Program-made: the position numbers and the translations under genes
Shown here: piece after piece, positions 41,725-50,758 of the stretch
How the letters are laid out: each line of letters begins with the position of its first letter
Position numbering within the stretch: the first letter of the stretch is position 1
Assembly: GCF_022179185.1 (NCBI RefSeq)
Contig: NZ_BPQJ01000023.1
Location: 1-64,000, forward strand
DNA from: Methylobacterium frigidaeris
GTDB taxonomy: Bacteria; Pseudomonadota; Alphaproteobacteria; Rhizobiales; Beijerinckiaceae
DNA: 64,000 nt
Direction: 5' to 3'
The notes under the pieces: model-generated
The model's database searches: none
The model's input: only the letters and a program-made list of their open reading frames with translations
What the model was told of the DNA's origin: nothing

Positions 41725-42609
41725 TTATGAGGACGGCCCCGGCTCCAGCCCGACAGGCCGCTCCTGCGACCGGAACGGATGGACGAGCTGGTCGCCGAAC
41801 CCGCGCGGAAAGGCCGGGTCGCCGTTGCCGAAATCCTGCGGCAAGTCCCCCTTCGGCATGTAGAAGGTGCCGAAGACCAGGTCGATCATCGGGAAGCAGC
41901 CCGCGAAGTTGCTGTTGCCGCCCTGGTCCGGCCCGGTGTGGTGCCAGCGGTGGAAGACGGGGCTCACCAGGAGGTAGCGGAACGAGCCGAAGGTCCAGTC
42001 GAGGTTGGCGTGGGAGAGGGCCGAGACGCCGACGTTGAACGGAAGGAGGGCGATCAGCACGTCCGGGGAGATGCCGAGCAGGAGCGGGACGACGTCCGAG
42101 AGCGCGCCGTGGAAGATCGCGTCGACCGGGTGGAAGCGGGCCGCCGAGGTCCACTCGATCTCCTCGGAGGAGTGGTGGATGGCGTGGAACCGCCACAGCC
42201 GCATCGTGTGGAACAGCCGATGCGTCGTGTACATCACGAGATCGGAGAGGATCAGGTAGAGCGGCACCTGCGCCCAGAAGGGCAGGCCCGCGAGCGGTCC
42301 GATCCCCTCCCCGAACAGGCTGGGGAGCCCGAGCGTCGCCGGGATCCCGTTCAGCACGAACAGGCCGATGACCAGGAGCCAGATCCGGGCGTAGCCGGAG
42401 ACGACCGGGATCACGAACCAGTAGCACACATCCGTGATGACGTCGGGCTTGCGCCACCAGGGCCTGCCGGGATTGCAGGGCCGGGCGACCCAGCTGACGA
42501 CCGTGAACACGAGGCCGAGCAGCGTCAGCAGCAGCCAGATGCTGATCGTGCTCTGGCCGAGATTCTGGATCACGCTCCAGAGCGTGGGCGGCGTCGGAAC
42601 GGTCGGCAT
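41725..42609 (-). CDS. Fatty acid hydroxylase / sterol desaturase family membrane protein
   Basis: The 294-residue membrane protein has the three histidine clusters that bind a di-iron centre: HRLFH (130-134), HAIHH (142-146) and HRWHH (about 227-231), between four membrane segments. Members hydroxylate or desaturate sterols, hopanoids, ceramides or carotenoids. Lipid substrate is unknown here. It starts 2 bases after the stop of the creatininase-like gene, so they form a tight two-gene operon. Confidence 0.85.
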   Translation of the reverse strand: MPTVPTPPTLWSVIQNLGQSTISIWLLLTLLGLVFTVVSWVARPCNPGRPWWRKPDVITDVCYWFVIPVVSGYARIWLLVIGLFVLNGIPATLGLPSLFGEGIGPLAGLPFWAQVPLYLILSDLVMYTTHRLFHTMRLWRFHAIHHSSEEIEWTSAARFHPVDAIFHGALSDVVPLLLGISPDVLIALLPFNVGVSALSHANLDWTFGSFRYLLVSPVFHRWHHTGPDQGGNSNFAGCFPMIDLVFGTFYMPKGDLPQDFGNGDPAFPRGFGDQLVHPFRSQERPVGLEPGPSS

Positions 42610-42611
42610 CG

Positions 42612-43472
42612 TCACGATCCTTGCTTGACGGCCATGAAGCTGCGGATCTGCGCCAGAGCCGCCTTGACCTGAAGGGCGAGAAGCGCGCGCCCGCGCTCCG
42701 CCGTCCCGCGGCGGGGGTCGCCGCTGCTGCCGTCGCTGGCGAGGCCGAGCCGGGCGAGGAGGGGCGGCGTCGGACGGGCGAAGTCGACGCGCTCGGGCGC
42801 CGCGGCCATCAGCGACGCGTGGTCGGCGAGCCCGGCATGGTCCCCGATCGTCGCCGGCGTCTCGCCCTGCGCCTCCAGCCAGAGCGCTTGCGCCCGGTTG
42901 CCCGCGACGTAGTAGTCGTCGACGCTCAGCACCCGGACGCCCTGAGGGGCCCATTCGCGGTCGAGCCGCGCCGCGACTTGCCGCTGGGGCGCCAAGGAGC
43001 CGCCGTGATCGGCGATGAACAGGATGGTGCGGAAGCCGTGCGCCTTCAGGCTGCGGGCGATGCCCTCCAGCGTGCCCGCATAGGCCTCCTCGGAGACGCC
43101 GAGCGTGCCCGGGAAGACGAGGTTGCCGGTCGGCGGATCGAAGGCGCCCTGCGGGACGTAGGAGACGACCGGAGCGACGAGCGTGTGGCCCAGCGCCTCG
43201 GCGATGCGCTGCGCCGTCCAGGCGACGAGGCTGTCGTGCTTGGCGATGGCGAGGTAGGGGCCGTTCTGCTCCAGGCCCCCGCTGGGGACGATGGCGGTCG
43301 TGTAGCCCTGATCGAGGGCCTGCCGCACCTCGACCCAGGTCATGTCGGCGATCGCGATCCGCCGGACGAGGGGCGCCGGCCATGAGTGCTGCAGCGTCAG
43401 GACCCCGAAGCCCAGGAGCGTGCCGGCCGTCAGGACGGCGCGCCGGGAGCAGGGAAACGGGAGGATCGGCAT
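42612..43472 (-). CDS. Creatininase-family amidohydrolase with twin-arginine-like signal
   Basis: The 286-residue product starts with a possible Tat signal (SRRAVLTAGTLLGFGVLTL) and then a creatininase fold: VPSGGLEQNGPYLAIAKHD (E68, N70, D80) and IADHGGS. Classical creatininase has EQHG, with the His as a metal ligand; the EQNG form here belongs to a divergent branch, so activity on creatinine should not be assumed. Likely a periplasmic amidohydrolase. ATG at 43472, GGGAGG-like site upstream weak. Confidence 0.75.
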   Translation of the reverse strand: MPILPFPCSRRAVLTAGTLLGFGVLTLQHSWPAPLVRRIAIADMTWVEVRQALDQGYTTAIVPSGGLEQNGPYLAIAKHDSLVAWTAQRIAEALGHTLVAPVVSYVPQGAFDPPTGNLVFPGTLGVSEEAYAGTLEGIARSLKAHGFRTILFIADHGGSLAPQRQVAARLDREWAPQGVRVLSVDDYYVAGNRAQALWLEAQGETPATIGDHAGLADHASLMAAAPERVDFARPTPPLLARLGLASDGSSGDPRRGTAERGRALLALQVKAALAQIRSFMAVKQGS

Positions 43473-43649
43473 GAGGGGATCGGCACGGAAGGTGCGGCGC
43501 CATCGTTCCGCGGGCCACGGGTCGGGGCAGTCGTAAACCGGAAAGCTTAACGAAGCGGCCGCATGCGACGGCCGCCGACGCGCACGAGGCCCGCCGGCGG
43601 CCACACGACGGATCCGTGACCGCCGGCCCGAGATCGCCGACCAAGAGGC

Positions 43650-43678
43650 TTGCGCCGGGACCGGACCGTCGCTATACC
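43650..43678 (+). promoter_or_regulatory. Promoter of tRNA-Glu
   Basis: TTGCGC (43650-43655) and TATACC (43673-43678) are 17 bases apart, 19 bases before the tRNA. Fits a housekeeping promoter. Confidence 0.6.
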
Positions 43679-43697
43679 GCCGCCATCCGCCGGGACA

Positions 43698-43773
43698 GCT
43701 CCCATCGTCTAGCGGTCCAGGACGTCGCCCTCTCACGGCGAAAACAGGGGTTCGAGTCCCCTTGGGAGCGCCA
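43698..43773 (+). tRNA. tRNA-Glu (anticodon CTC)
   Basis: A 76-nt cloverleaf: acceptor GCTCCCA/TGGGAGC, anticodon stem TCGCC/GGCGA with loop CTCTCAC (anticodon CTC at 43732-43734), T-loop TTCGAGT, discriminator G, CCA. The next gene is an integrase remnant, so the 3' end is a likely attachment site. Confidence 0.95.
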
Positions 43774-43868
43774 CGCGGCGGCTAAGCCGCTGCAATCTCA
43801 GAGCTGTTGGTTTTCAGGTGCTTGCCTCCGAGCGTGTGCGACATTCGCGTGCTACGGGACCAAGTACG

Positions 43869-44535
43869 ATGTGCCGCATGAAGTTCGTTCAGCGCCGCGC
43901 CGGCCGTTACGCGCTTCGCTCTCCCCTCCCCGACGATCTCGCTGGCAAACCGGCTCCGCTTCCCTGGCCGGAGGCGTTGGCGGCTCTCGTCAATGCGCGA
44001 ACCGGCCGCTTCAGGGCCGAGGTCATCCGGTCCCTGCAGATCAACGACGGCCCGACGGCCGACCGGCGGGTCCTCGCCCACATCGCCGAGGCGCACCGTC
44101 TCGTCGATCAAGCACGGCGCTTGCTGCGCGAGGGACCTGAGGCCGGTTTCAGCGCTGACCGGACCGCTGCTCTGACGCGCGACCACGAGATCCATCTCCT
44201 CGGGACGGACGAGGCAATCCGCGCGAAAGGCATCGGCCTCGACATGGGTCGTGAGGATGGCCAGGGCCCTCGCGACGGGCTTGGCATGACGCTCGACGAT
44301 CTGCGGGCCTACCGGATGCTGATCGAGGAACTCGATCGCTACACCCACCAGCAAGTCGCGCAGAGGCAGCGGGGCGAGTCGACGAGCTCCTTTGTCGGCT
44401 CGTCCCATGGATCCAGGGGGATATTCCGGAATGGGCGTGGATCGTGGCGGCCGACCCGCCAGGCCGGCAAAATCAAGACAGCAGGACATCAACGACGTCT
44501 TTGAAGCCATGCAAGGTTTCTCCCAAGCCGCCTAG
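43869..44535 (+). pseudogene. Truncated tyrosine recombinase (DUF6538-like N-terminus)
   Basis: From ATG 43869 the reading frame gives RMKFVQRRAGRYALRSPLP, a DUF6538-like N-terminal DNA-binding segment of phage-type integrases, then helical ELLGTDEAIRAKGIGLDM-like sequence that I recall from Methylobacterium integrases. Similarity ends near 44370; another frame continues VDELLCRLVPW. The catalytic RHRY domain is missing. It starts 96 bases after the tRNA-Glu, the usual position of an island integrase, and marks an old insertion. Confidence 0.6.
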
Positions 44536-46205
44536 AAAACGGCGCCGGTCGTTGGTTCTGGGGCCAGGGATTTGGAAGCTGGGAGGCTTGCCGAGATGGC
44601 GTCCCGACTGATCGTTGCGCAGATGTGATCCGCCAGGCGAAGTGCCATTGTGACGATAGGTAGTGTAGGATTGGCGCTTCCCGACGTTGGAAACGTGCTT
44701 GCGGAAGCCACGTACAGATTTGAAAGACCGTGAACGCAGCAGTCTGGATCCACAACGCCAGATAATGGATCACTCGACATGCGTGTCGTTCCAATTTGGT
44801 GATAGCCGTCACTAGCCAGGGCTCGCACAGCGTCGACAGGTCGGCCGAGATTCGTATGATACTCTAGGTGGCCGATCCCCGCGGTACGCAGCGCGTCGTC
44901 GAGAAGCTCGTGAGAGTGGACGACCGAGTTGAAGTCCTCGGGGTGGTAGCGAAAATCGACGACAAGTTTCGATGCATCGTTTTCCAAATACGCACGACTA
45001 TCTGGATTGGGTAGTTGCTCCGCGTGATAGCGGATGGAATACCGACCCGAGGCATTCGCCGCAACGATCGGGATTTTTTCACGTCGCAGCCGGGCCAGAG
45101 TCGAGATGCCGCGTATCGTTGAGGCTGGTCGGCAAACGATATTGCGCAGATGATTAATGACGTCTTCGCGCTTTCGGGTAAAAATGCTTTCTTGCATTCG
45201 TTCTGAATGAAAAATTTTGGCAATTAACGGAAAAGATGTAAGCAAAACTAGCGATGACAGCGCCCCATCACCGTGACGGTAATCATTGAGTGGCGGTGCC
45301 CTGAGCGTGAAAGCTATGTTCAGGAGCTGTTTTGCCGTCTGATGCTGTGGTGAAATTTTCAAGCGTCGCTGTGCCCAACGACCTTCTGCGTCGCAATCGT
45401 ACAGGAAGCCTATGGCTCGTCTTGGATCACGAAACACGAGCGTGGCGATTTCGCCGGTCAGATGTCCCATGTAGTACTTGCCTAGCGGGGCGCGGCCGGC
45501 CGCGAAGTGACGTGGCCAAGCCCGGGCGAGAGCAAGGAGCATCTGGGTGGTCCGCAGACCGCCTGCAGCAAGCACCACACGCCGCGCGAGCACCCGCTTC
45601 GCGCCATGTGCGGAACTGACATCGACGCCGATGACATGCCCCCCCGTAGGGTCGCAAACGATGCCGAGGGCCTGGGTTCCTAGGCAGACAGTCACCTGCC
45701 GTGAGGCGGCAAGCGTACGGCGATGTGCCGTTCCGAGCGCAAAAGTGCGGGCCAGTCGCCCGAGTTGTCGGGTATCGAGATCGTCAGTTTCGGCCGATGT
45801 CGACCCGGCATCTTCGAAAATGGTCCCGCAATCGAGGAATCGCCCCGCCTCGGCATGCCACCTCGATACGTCGCCATAGGTGATCGGCCATTCGGGGATC
45901 GAGACCCACGGGCGCTCCACAAAATCGATCGGATCATAGGGAACGCAAAGCCCGCCCCAGGCCGATGACGTGCCTCCTAGGCCTGCACGGGTCGAGATAT
46001 CGAGTGGGGCGTGGGTGATCTGATCGACGATATGGACAGGGTGCATCGCTGGCGGATCCGATCCTCCACCGCCAGCTTCCAAGACAACAACAGAATGACC
46101 GCGGCTCCCACAGGCGAGCGCAACGGCGAGGCCTGCCGGTCCGGACCCAACGACGCATATGTCGAACGTGTTGGCTCCGTCAGGAACTCCTTGTCGGATC
46201 GCCAC
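44532..46205 (-). CDS. GMC-family FAD oxidoreductase
   Basis: The 557-residue flavoprotein has an N-terminal FAD motif CVVGSGPAGLAVALACGSRG, then RAGLGGTSSAWGG, and the C-terminal GMC motif with the catalytic His in YHQIGTTRMSSDP and the partner Asn in SGSANPTLPIV. It oxidises an alcohol or sugar. The start is a GTG at 46205, 6 bases after GGAGG. It sits between the integrase relic and transposase relics, with lower GC and an AT-rich upstream patch, so it looks acquired. A role in modifying EPS sugars is only a guess. Confidence 0.85.
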   Translation of the reverse strand: MAIRQGVPDGANTFDICVVGSGPAGLAVALACGSRGHSVVVLEAGGGGSDPPAMHPVHIVDQITHAPLDISTRAGLGGTSSAWGGLCVPYDPIDFVERPWVSIPEWPITYGDVSRWHAEAGRFLDCGTIFEDAGSTSAETDDLDTRQLGRLARTFALGTAHRRTLAASRQVTVCLGTQALGIVCDPTGGHVIGVDVSSAHGAKRVLARRVVLAAGGLRTTQMLLALARAWPRHFAAGRAPLGKYYMGHLTGEIATLVFRDPRRAIGFLYDCDAEGRWAQRRLKISPQHQTAKQLLNIAFTLRAPPLNDYRHGDGALSSLVLLTSFPLIAKIFHSERMQESIFTRKREDVINHLRNIVCRPASTIRGISTLARLRREKIPIVAANASGRYSIRYHAEQLPNPDSRAYLENDASKLVVDFRYHPEDFNSVVHSHELLDDALRTAGIGHLEYHTNLGRPVDAVRALASDGYHQIGTTRMSSDPLSGVVDPDCCVHGLSNLYVASASTFPTSGSANPTLPIVTMALRLADHICATISRDAISASLPASKSLAPEPTTGAVF

Positions 46206-46613
46206 AAGGCACCTCCAACCTATGAAGAAGCATATTTCATGCCAATAGACACGCAGGCAGAGTAGTTTGCAACCATTTTATGCCAATGGAGTCATATTGC
46301 AGGATCCGTAAGACACCCCAAATAAAAAATAAGAATATATGATAAAATAAAAGAAAATAACCGTTAAATGGATATCATTATTGCTGCATTATCTTTCAAT
46401 AGTTCTTGCATAAAAATTTAATTATCTACGATTTATACAGAATTCACCGCGACAGACATCTTCGATCCCTGCCAATCATGGCCTGGATCTTTCAAATCTG
46501 GTCGGCCCGTCGGTGGGTTTCCTCGGCCGGGTCGCCCCCGAGGGATGTGTCTCTGGGCAGGCTGTTGAGTAGACGCATACGGAGAATTCACAGGGGGTGT
46601 GCGAGTCTGAGGC
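46206..46613. other. AT-rich gene-free patch
   Basis: About 46265-46450 is the AT-richest stretch so far (runs such as AAATAAAAAATAAG), in a genome otherwise near 70% GC. It carries the presumed promoter of the GMC gene. No gene is visible. Composition points to foreign DNA. Confidence 0.6.
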
Positions 46614-46800
46614 ATGGCTCGGACTGTCTGTGTGATCCCGAATGCCGCCGACCTGACGCGCCTGCCATCGTCATCGATCGGGCAGGCCCTTCAAGCACAT
46701 CCAGCGCGCCCACATCATCCTGCCCTCGGCCGAGCGCCTCCCCGTCCGGGTCTTCGCCCGGCAAGCGGGGGCAGCCGACCGGCCACTCGACGGATCACGG
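46614..46800 (+). mobile_element. IS630-family transposase N-terminal relic
   Basis: From ATG 46614, MARTVCVIPNAADLTRL matches the N-terminus of IS630-type transposases; after a frameshift near 46680 the sequence RPFKHIQRAHIILPSAERLP and VRVFARQAG continues the helix-turn-helix. The rest, with the DDE domain, is gone. Confidence 0.6.
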
Positions 46801-46964
46801 CGGTCTTCCTCGGCGAGGTCTCGGATCCATGCCTTGCACGTTTCATGCTGTACTGACAGGCGACGGCACTCACATTCACCGACAGCAGGTCCGTGAACGA
46901 GTAAGCCGAGGCCGCAGCCGCCGCTGAATCGGGCGAGCGCGGTGCGTCGCGCGTCTCCCGCCGG

Positions 46965-47161
46965 GATGCGTTCGACTGGGCCTGCGAGCAGAACAAGATC
47001 GAGGTTCGCCCGACCGAGCCGCGCTGCCGTTGACAATGGGTCAAGTCGAGCGGATGAACCGGACCATCAAGGATGCGGCCGCCCGGCGCTACCACGACGG
47101 CAGCCCCGAGCAGCTCTGCGCTCACTTCACCGATTTCATTGCCGCCTACACCTATAACCTC
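46965..47161 (+). mobile_element. IS481-family transposase C-terminal relic
   Basis: DAFDWACEQNKIEVRPTEP then, after a frame change near 47030, GQVERMNRTIKDAAARRYH and LCAHFTDFIAAYTYNL follow the IS481 pattern (NGQVERMNRT with the catalytic Glu). Cut off at 47161 by the RTX glycosidase stop region. Inactive. Confidence 0.7.
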
Positions 47162-48859
47162 TCAGGTCACGACCTTGAAATCAGAGGCGGACAGATCCAA
47201 TCCCCTGTCGAGCGTCGCGATTTGGACGGCAGCAGCGCCTCCGGCGCCGTCCTTGTCCCACCAGAGCCGCGAGGCGTCGGACTCGTAGATGAATTGTCCG
47301 AACCCGGCAGGCGCATTCGTATGTCCTGTCGTGTTGGTGGTAAAATGTCCGTCGAGGTTAGCACCAGCCACGAGGCCGCCCGTGAAAGCCGATGCCGATA
47401 CCTCGATCGCGTCCTCGCCCAGGACGAAGCCGCGAATGCGGTCGATTCCTTCCCCGGCCTGCCCCAGCCTGTAAATGTCGGCTCCCGCCCCGCCCTGAAG
47501 CAGGTCGGCGCCGCTGCCGCCGATCAGCAGGTCGGCGCCGGTGCCCCCAATCAGGGTATCGTTCCCAGCCCCGCCCATCAGAGTGTCGTCGCCGTCGCTG
47601 CCGCTGAGTCTGTCGGCGCCGCCGAGGCCGGAGATCAGGTTGGCGGCCTGGTCACCGGTCAAGGTATTGGCACTGTCGTCGCCGATGATCGCTGATGACG
47701 GCGACGCGGCTGTCGCAGTCAGGGTCACGAAGACTGGATGGTCCACGACGGTCAGATCCAGGTTCCGCACCCCTGGGGCCGTCCGGGTCGCCACCGCACC
47801 TGTCAGCGGATCGTAGATCGACGCGTCGGCGGCCGATCCCAGTTGCAGCTGTACCGTCTCGGCGGAGGGCTTGATGGCCTGCATGGTCGCCTCGTTCCAC
47901 ACGTCCGGCTCGCGCCAGAGGGCGACGACGAACTCTCCGCTCGATTTCTGCATCAGCAGGGAGCGGACGTCGCTCGGTGCGGTCAGGGTGTAGTCGAGGG
48001 TGCCCGGCGCGAAGCTCGCCGCCGTGGCACCACCGTCGTTCAGGATCGTCTCGAGGTTGTGGAGAGCCTGAGCCGAGGGCTTGGGGCTGTTATCGCCGTA
48101 GTACAGGCCGTAGCTGTCCCAATCGGGGTTCTGCCAGTCGCGCAGGGCGAAGAGCCCGACGTTCTTCGCACCGCGGCTGACCGAGTCCATGTAGGTGTTG
48201 AGGATCAGCTTGGCCTGCGTGGCGTCGTCGACGCCGTTCGGGTTCGACCCCGGCAGCGTATAGTACCCAGTCTCGGTGATGACGAACGGCTTTCCAGGGT
48301 CCAGCGCGGTCATGTTGTCGAGTTCGCGCTTGAGCGACGCGTCCGGCTCGTCGCCACGTTGCGCGTACGAGTGGACGTTGATCATGTCGCTCGCCGACGC
48401 CATCCAAGATGACGGCCCGGCGACCGGGATGGCTGAGGTGACCGGGTTCGCCTTCATCGCCGCATAAAAGTCGGCCTGCCAGGCCTGGGCCCCGGCCATC
48501 CCGGTCTTGCCGGCATAGGTCACGCCCCAGTTGCTCGGCTCGTTCGGCCCCTCGACGAAGGACACGGACCCGGGATGCGCCTTGACGAAGCTCGCGACCG
48601 CCGCCGCGTTGGCAGCCGGGGTCACGCTCGTGTCGACCAGAAAATCGAGCTTCAGGTTCGCGCCGACGAGCGCGTCGACATAGGGCGCGGTCCACGCGTT
48701 ATTCGGAGACAGCACGCCGACCCGCATCGTGTCGATCCCGGCATAGGTCGCCTGCGAGATCATCGTGCTCACGTCGGACCAATTTCCCTGCGTGATGTCG
48801 GTGTGCACGCCGAGCGCGTTGTCGACATCGTAAGCGCGAAGAGCTTTCTGGAGGGTCAT
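47162..48859 (-). CDS. RTX-tailed glycoside hydrolase (clan GH-A-like)
   Basis: Residues 1-380 form a TIM-barrel hydrolase with the acid/base pair N106-E107 in VEGPNEPSNW and a nucleophile-type E196 in FVITETGYYTL, as in GH39/GH5-like enzymes. Residues 409-462 are RTX calcium repeats (GGAGNDTLIGG), followed by a C-terminal region without cysteines, the hallmark of type I secretion. It has no signal peptide. The catalytic half is clearly paralogous to the protein at 53465-54769. Encoded at the edge of the EPS locus, opposite in strand. No type I exporter is in the window. Confidence 0.8.
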   Translation of the reverse strand: MTLQKALRAYDVDNALGVHTDITQGNWSDVSTMISQATYAGIDTMRVGVLSPNNAWTAPYVDALVGANLKLDFLVDTSVTPAANAAAVASFVKAHPGSVSFVEGPNEPSNWGVTYAGKTGMAGAQAWQADFYAAMKANPVTSAIPVAGPSSWMASASDMINVHSYAQRGDEPDASLKRELDNMTALDPGKPFVITETGYYTLPGSNPNGVDDATQAKLILNTYMDSVSRGAKNVGLFALRDWQNPDWDSYGLYYGDNSPKPSAQALHNLETILNDGGATAASFAPGTLDYTLTAPSDVRSLLMQKSSGEFVVALWREPDVWNEATMQAIKPSAETVQLQLGSAADASIYDPLTGAVATRTAPGVRNLDLTVVDHPVFVTLTATAASPSSAIIGDDSANTLTGDQAANLISGLGGADRLSGSDGDDTLMGGAGNDTLIGGTGADLLIGGSGADLLQGGAGADIYRLGQAGEGIDRIRGFVLGEDAIEVSASAFTGGLVAGANLDGHFTTNTTGHTNAPAGFGQFIYESDASRLWWDKDGAGGAAAVQIATLDRGLDLSASDFKVVT

Positions 48860-49452
48860 GTCACGAAGACTCCGTTCGCGCGATCGACGACCCCGCGGCT
48901 CCGTCGTCGGACAGGCCGGGAGGTGAAATCGACGACGCGGGCAAGACTCGGGCGCTCCAGGCTATGCTGGATGTGCCGTGCGTCAGCGTTGTTCATGGAT
49001 CGCGGTCGCGCCGTGCAAGGCTGATGCGCCGAACCGCAGAGTGTGGCTTCGAAAAGACGTACAGGAATAATTACGGACTTAACTTTGAAGAAGTCCGCAA
49101 TATTGATCGCAACATAAGAAATAACTCATTTATATACATGGACGCGCCCTATAGGTCTCCATTAATTCGCCCCGCTCCGGTGTCCTGCTGCTCACGACCC
49201 AGCTGGGCAATACCCGCTTAACAATTGTGAGTTGCGGTGGCAAGCGCGCGGGTGCCGCCCGGGCCCGGCTGTCCGGCAGGGCCGGGCAGCGTGTCGGGGA
49301 AAGGCTGACGTCGATCGCGGATTTCCCGTCGGGCCGGATCTGGCGAGACAGGATACGAACTGGCCTGAGCGAAGACTGTATCGACCCGGGGGCGGGACAG
49401 CTGCCTCAGTCCGACGTCGGCGAGAAGCCGCGAGCCAACGGGAAGCCAGCCC
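48860..49452. other. Divergent control region between RTX hydrolase and EPS genes
   Basis: Nearly 600 bases without a convincing gene. A strikingly AT-rich stretch (49040-49150) contains the hairpin CGGACTT/AAGTCCG (49074-49080, 49091-49097). It must hold promoters for the RTX hydrolase and for the GT8-led EPS operon. Confidence 0.5.
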
Positions 49453-50496
49453 ATGAAACCCGGCTGCATCTGCTACGTCACGGATCGGAACTACCTGTTC
49501 GTCACGCTGGTCTCGGCGATGCAGGCCCGGGCTCAGGTCGCAGCCTCGCAAGCGGACGTCCTGCTGCTTGCGATCGACGACGGTCCAGAGACCGACACCT
49601 ACCGGCGGATCTGCGACCAGGAGGGCATCGTCTTTCTCAACGTGGCAGCTCGGGCCGAGGCTGTGCTCAAGGATGCCCTCGGCGACATCTACCGGACGGG
49701 GTTCGCCGGTCGGATCTCGGCAGCGACGCTGGTGCGCCTGGTGATCTCGGACTTCGTGACTGGCGATTACGGCCGCATGCTGTACATCGACGGCGACACC
49801 CAGATCAACGGATCGCTCGACGCCCTGCTCCAGCGGGATCTGCCGGCCGGCCGGTTCCTCGCCGCACGCGACTATACGTCGGTGATGACGAGCGCCGGCC
49901 TCGCGGTCCCGGACCAGTTCAGCCCGAACTACGGGCTGCTCGGCGTGCCGAAGTCGCGGCGGGGCTACTACTTCAACGCCGGCGTGATCGTGAGCGACTT
50001 CGAGGACTGGAAGCATATCGGGCGCGTGGCGCTGGCGTATTTCGTCGAATCAGGAGGCAAGCTTCAGTTCCACGATCAGGATGCGCTCAACGGAGCCTGC
50101 TGGGAACAGCATCTGCCGCTCTCGAACCGTTGGAACTTTCCCCGGCAGTTCCTGCACTTGCGACCCAGGTTGAGCTACCGGCCCGAGATCGTTCACTTCA
50201 TGGCCAATCCCAAGCCGTGGCACGGGGTGCTTCCGCCTTGGGGCGAGAAGGAATATCGCGTGTACCGCGACGCGATCGACCGGCATCCCGAACTGGCCGG
50301 CGACATTCCGACCCTGTCGTGGGCGCGGCTCCACGCCTACCGCCTGAAATCGACCTTCTATCATCTGCGCGACCGGTTGCAGGATCGGCAGAACGAACGC
50401 ATCGCAGCTGTCCTCGACGAACAGTTCCTGGATGCGCCGCACCGTGCAACCGAACGGCTGCCGGCCCCTGCCTCGCGTCTGATGGCGCAGCCGTGA
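49453..50496 (+). CDS. Glycosyltransferase family 8 protein
   Basis: The 347-residue GT-A enzyme has the GT8 metal motif DGD (113-115) in MLYIDGDTQING, DQDALNGACW and the C-terminal HFMANPKPWHG, matching LPS alpha-galactosyl/glucosyltransferases. It transfers a hexose from a nucleotide sugar to the growing EPS unit at the cytosolic face. First gene of the plus-strand EPS series. Confidence 0.85.
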   Translation: MKPGCICYVTDRNYLFVTLVSAMQARAQVAASQADVLLLAIDDGPETDTYRRICDQEGIVFLNVAARAEAVLKDALGDIYRTGFAGRISAATLVRLVISDFVTGDYGRMLYIDGDTQINGSLDALLQRDLPAGRFLAARDYTSVMTSAGLAVPDQFSPNYGLLGVPKSRRGYYFNAGVIVSDFEDWKHIGRVALAYFVESGGKLQFHDQDALNGACWEQHLPLSNRWNFPRQFLHLRPRLSYRPEIVHFMANPKPWHGVLPPWGEKEYRVYRDAIDRHPELAGDIPTLSWARLHAYRLKSTFYHLRDRLQDRQNERIAAVLDEQFLDAPHRATERLPAPASRLMAQP

Positions 50497-50758
50497 AGTG
50501 GCCTCGCGAGCACGGAGAGCGTTCCGCATTCCTGCCTCGACGGGTTGCCCGGGGCGTCGAGTAATCGTCCTGGATACGGCAGGCCGGGTTGCGCCGTCAC
50601 GAATCCCAACGCCGCTGGGAGTCAGGCGCGTCCGGTGCCGCTGCGCCCCGCGATCCCGCGGAGGTGGCGCGCACCGTCCCGAATCCCCGCCCGACCCCGT
50701 GGGCCGGACCTTCCCACACTGCAAGGCCACGCTCTGCCCTGATCGAGGAGCCTCTTCG

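Noticed and set aside
43749..43773. Second copy of the tRNA-Glu 3' end as the far attachment site
   Set aside because: I could not find a matching stretch downstream within the window by eye; it may lie beyond 64 kb, so no site is claimed.
49227..49452. Possible coding sequence before the GT8 gene
   Set aside because: The open frames there are compositional, cross the GT8 start in another frame, and resemble no family.
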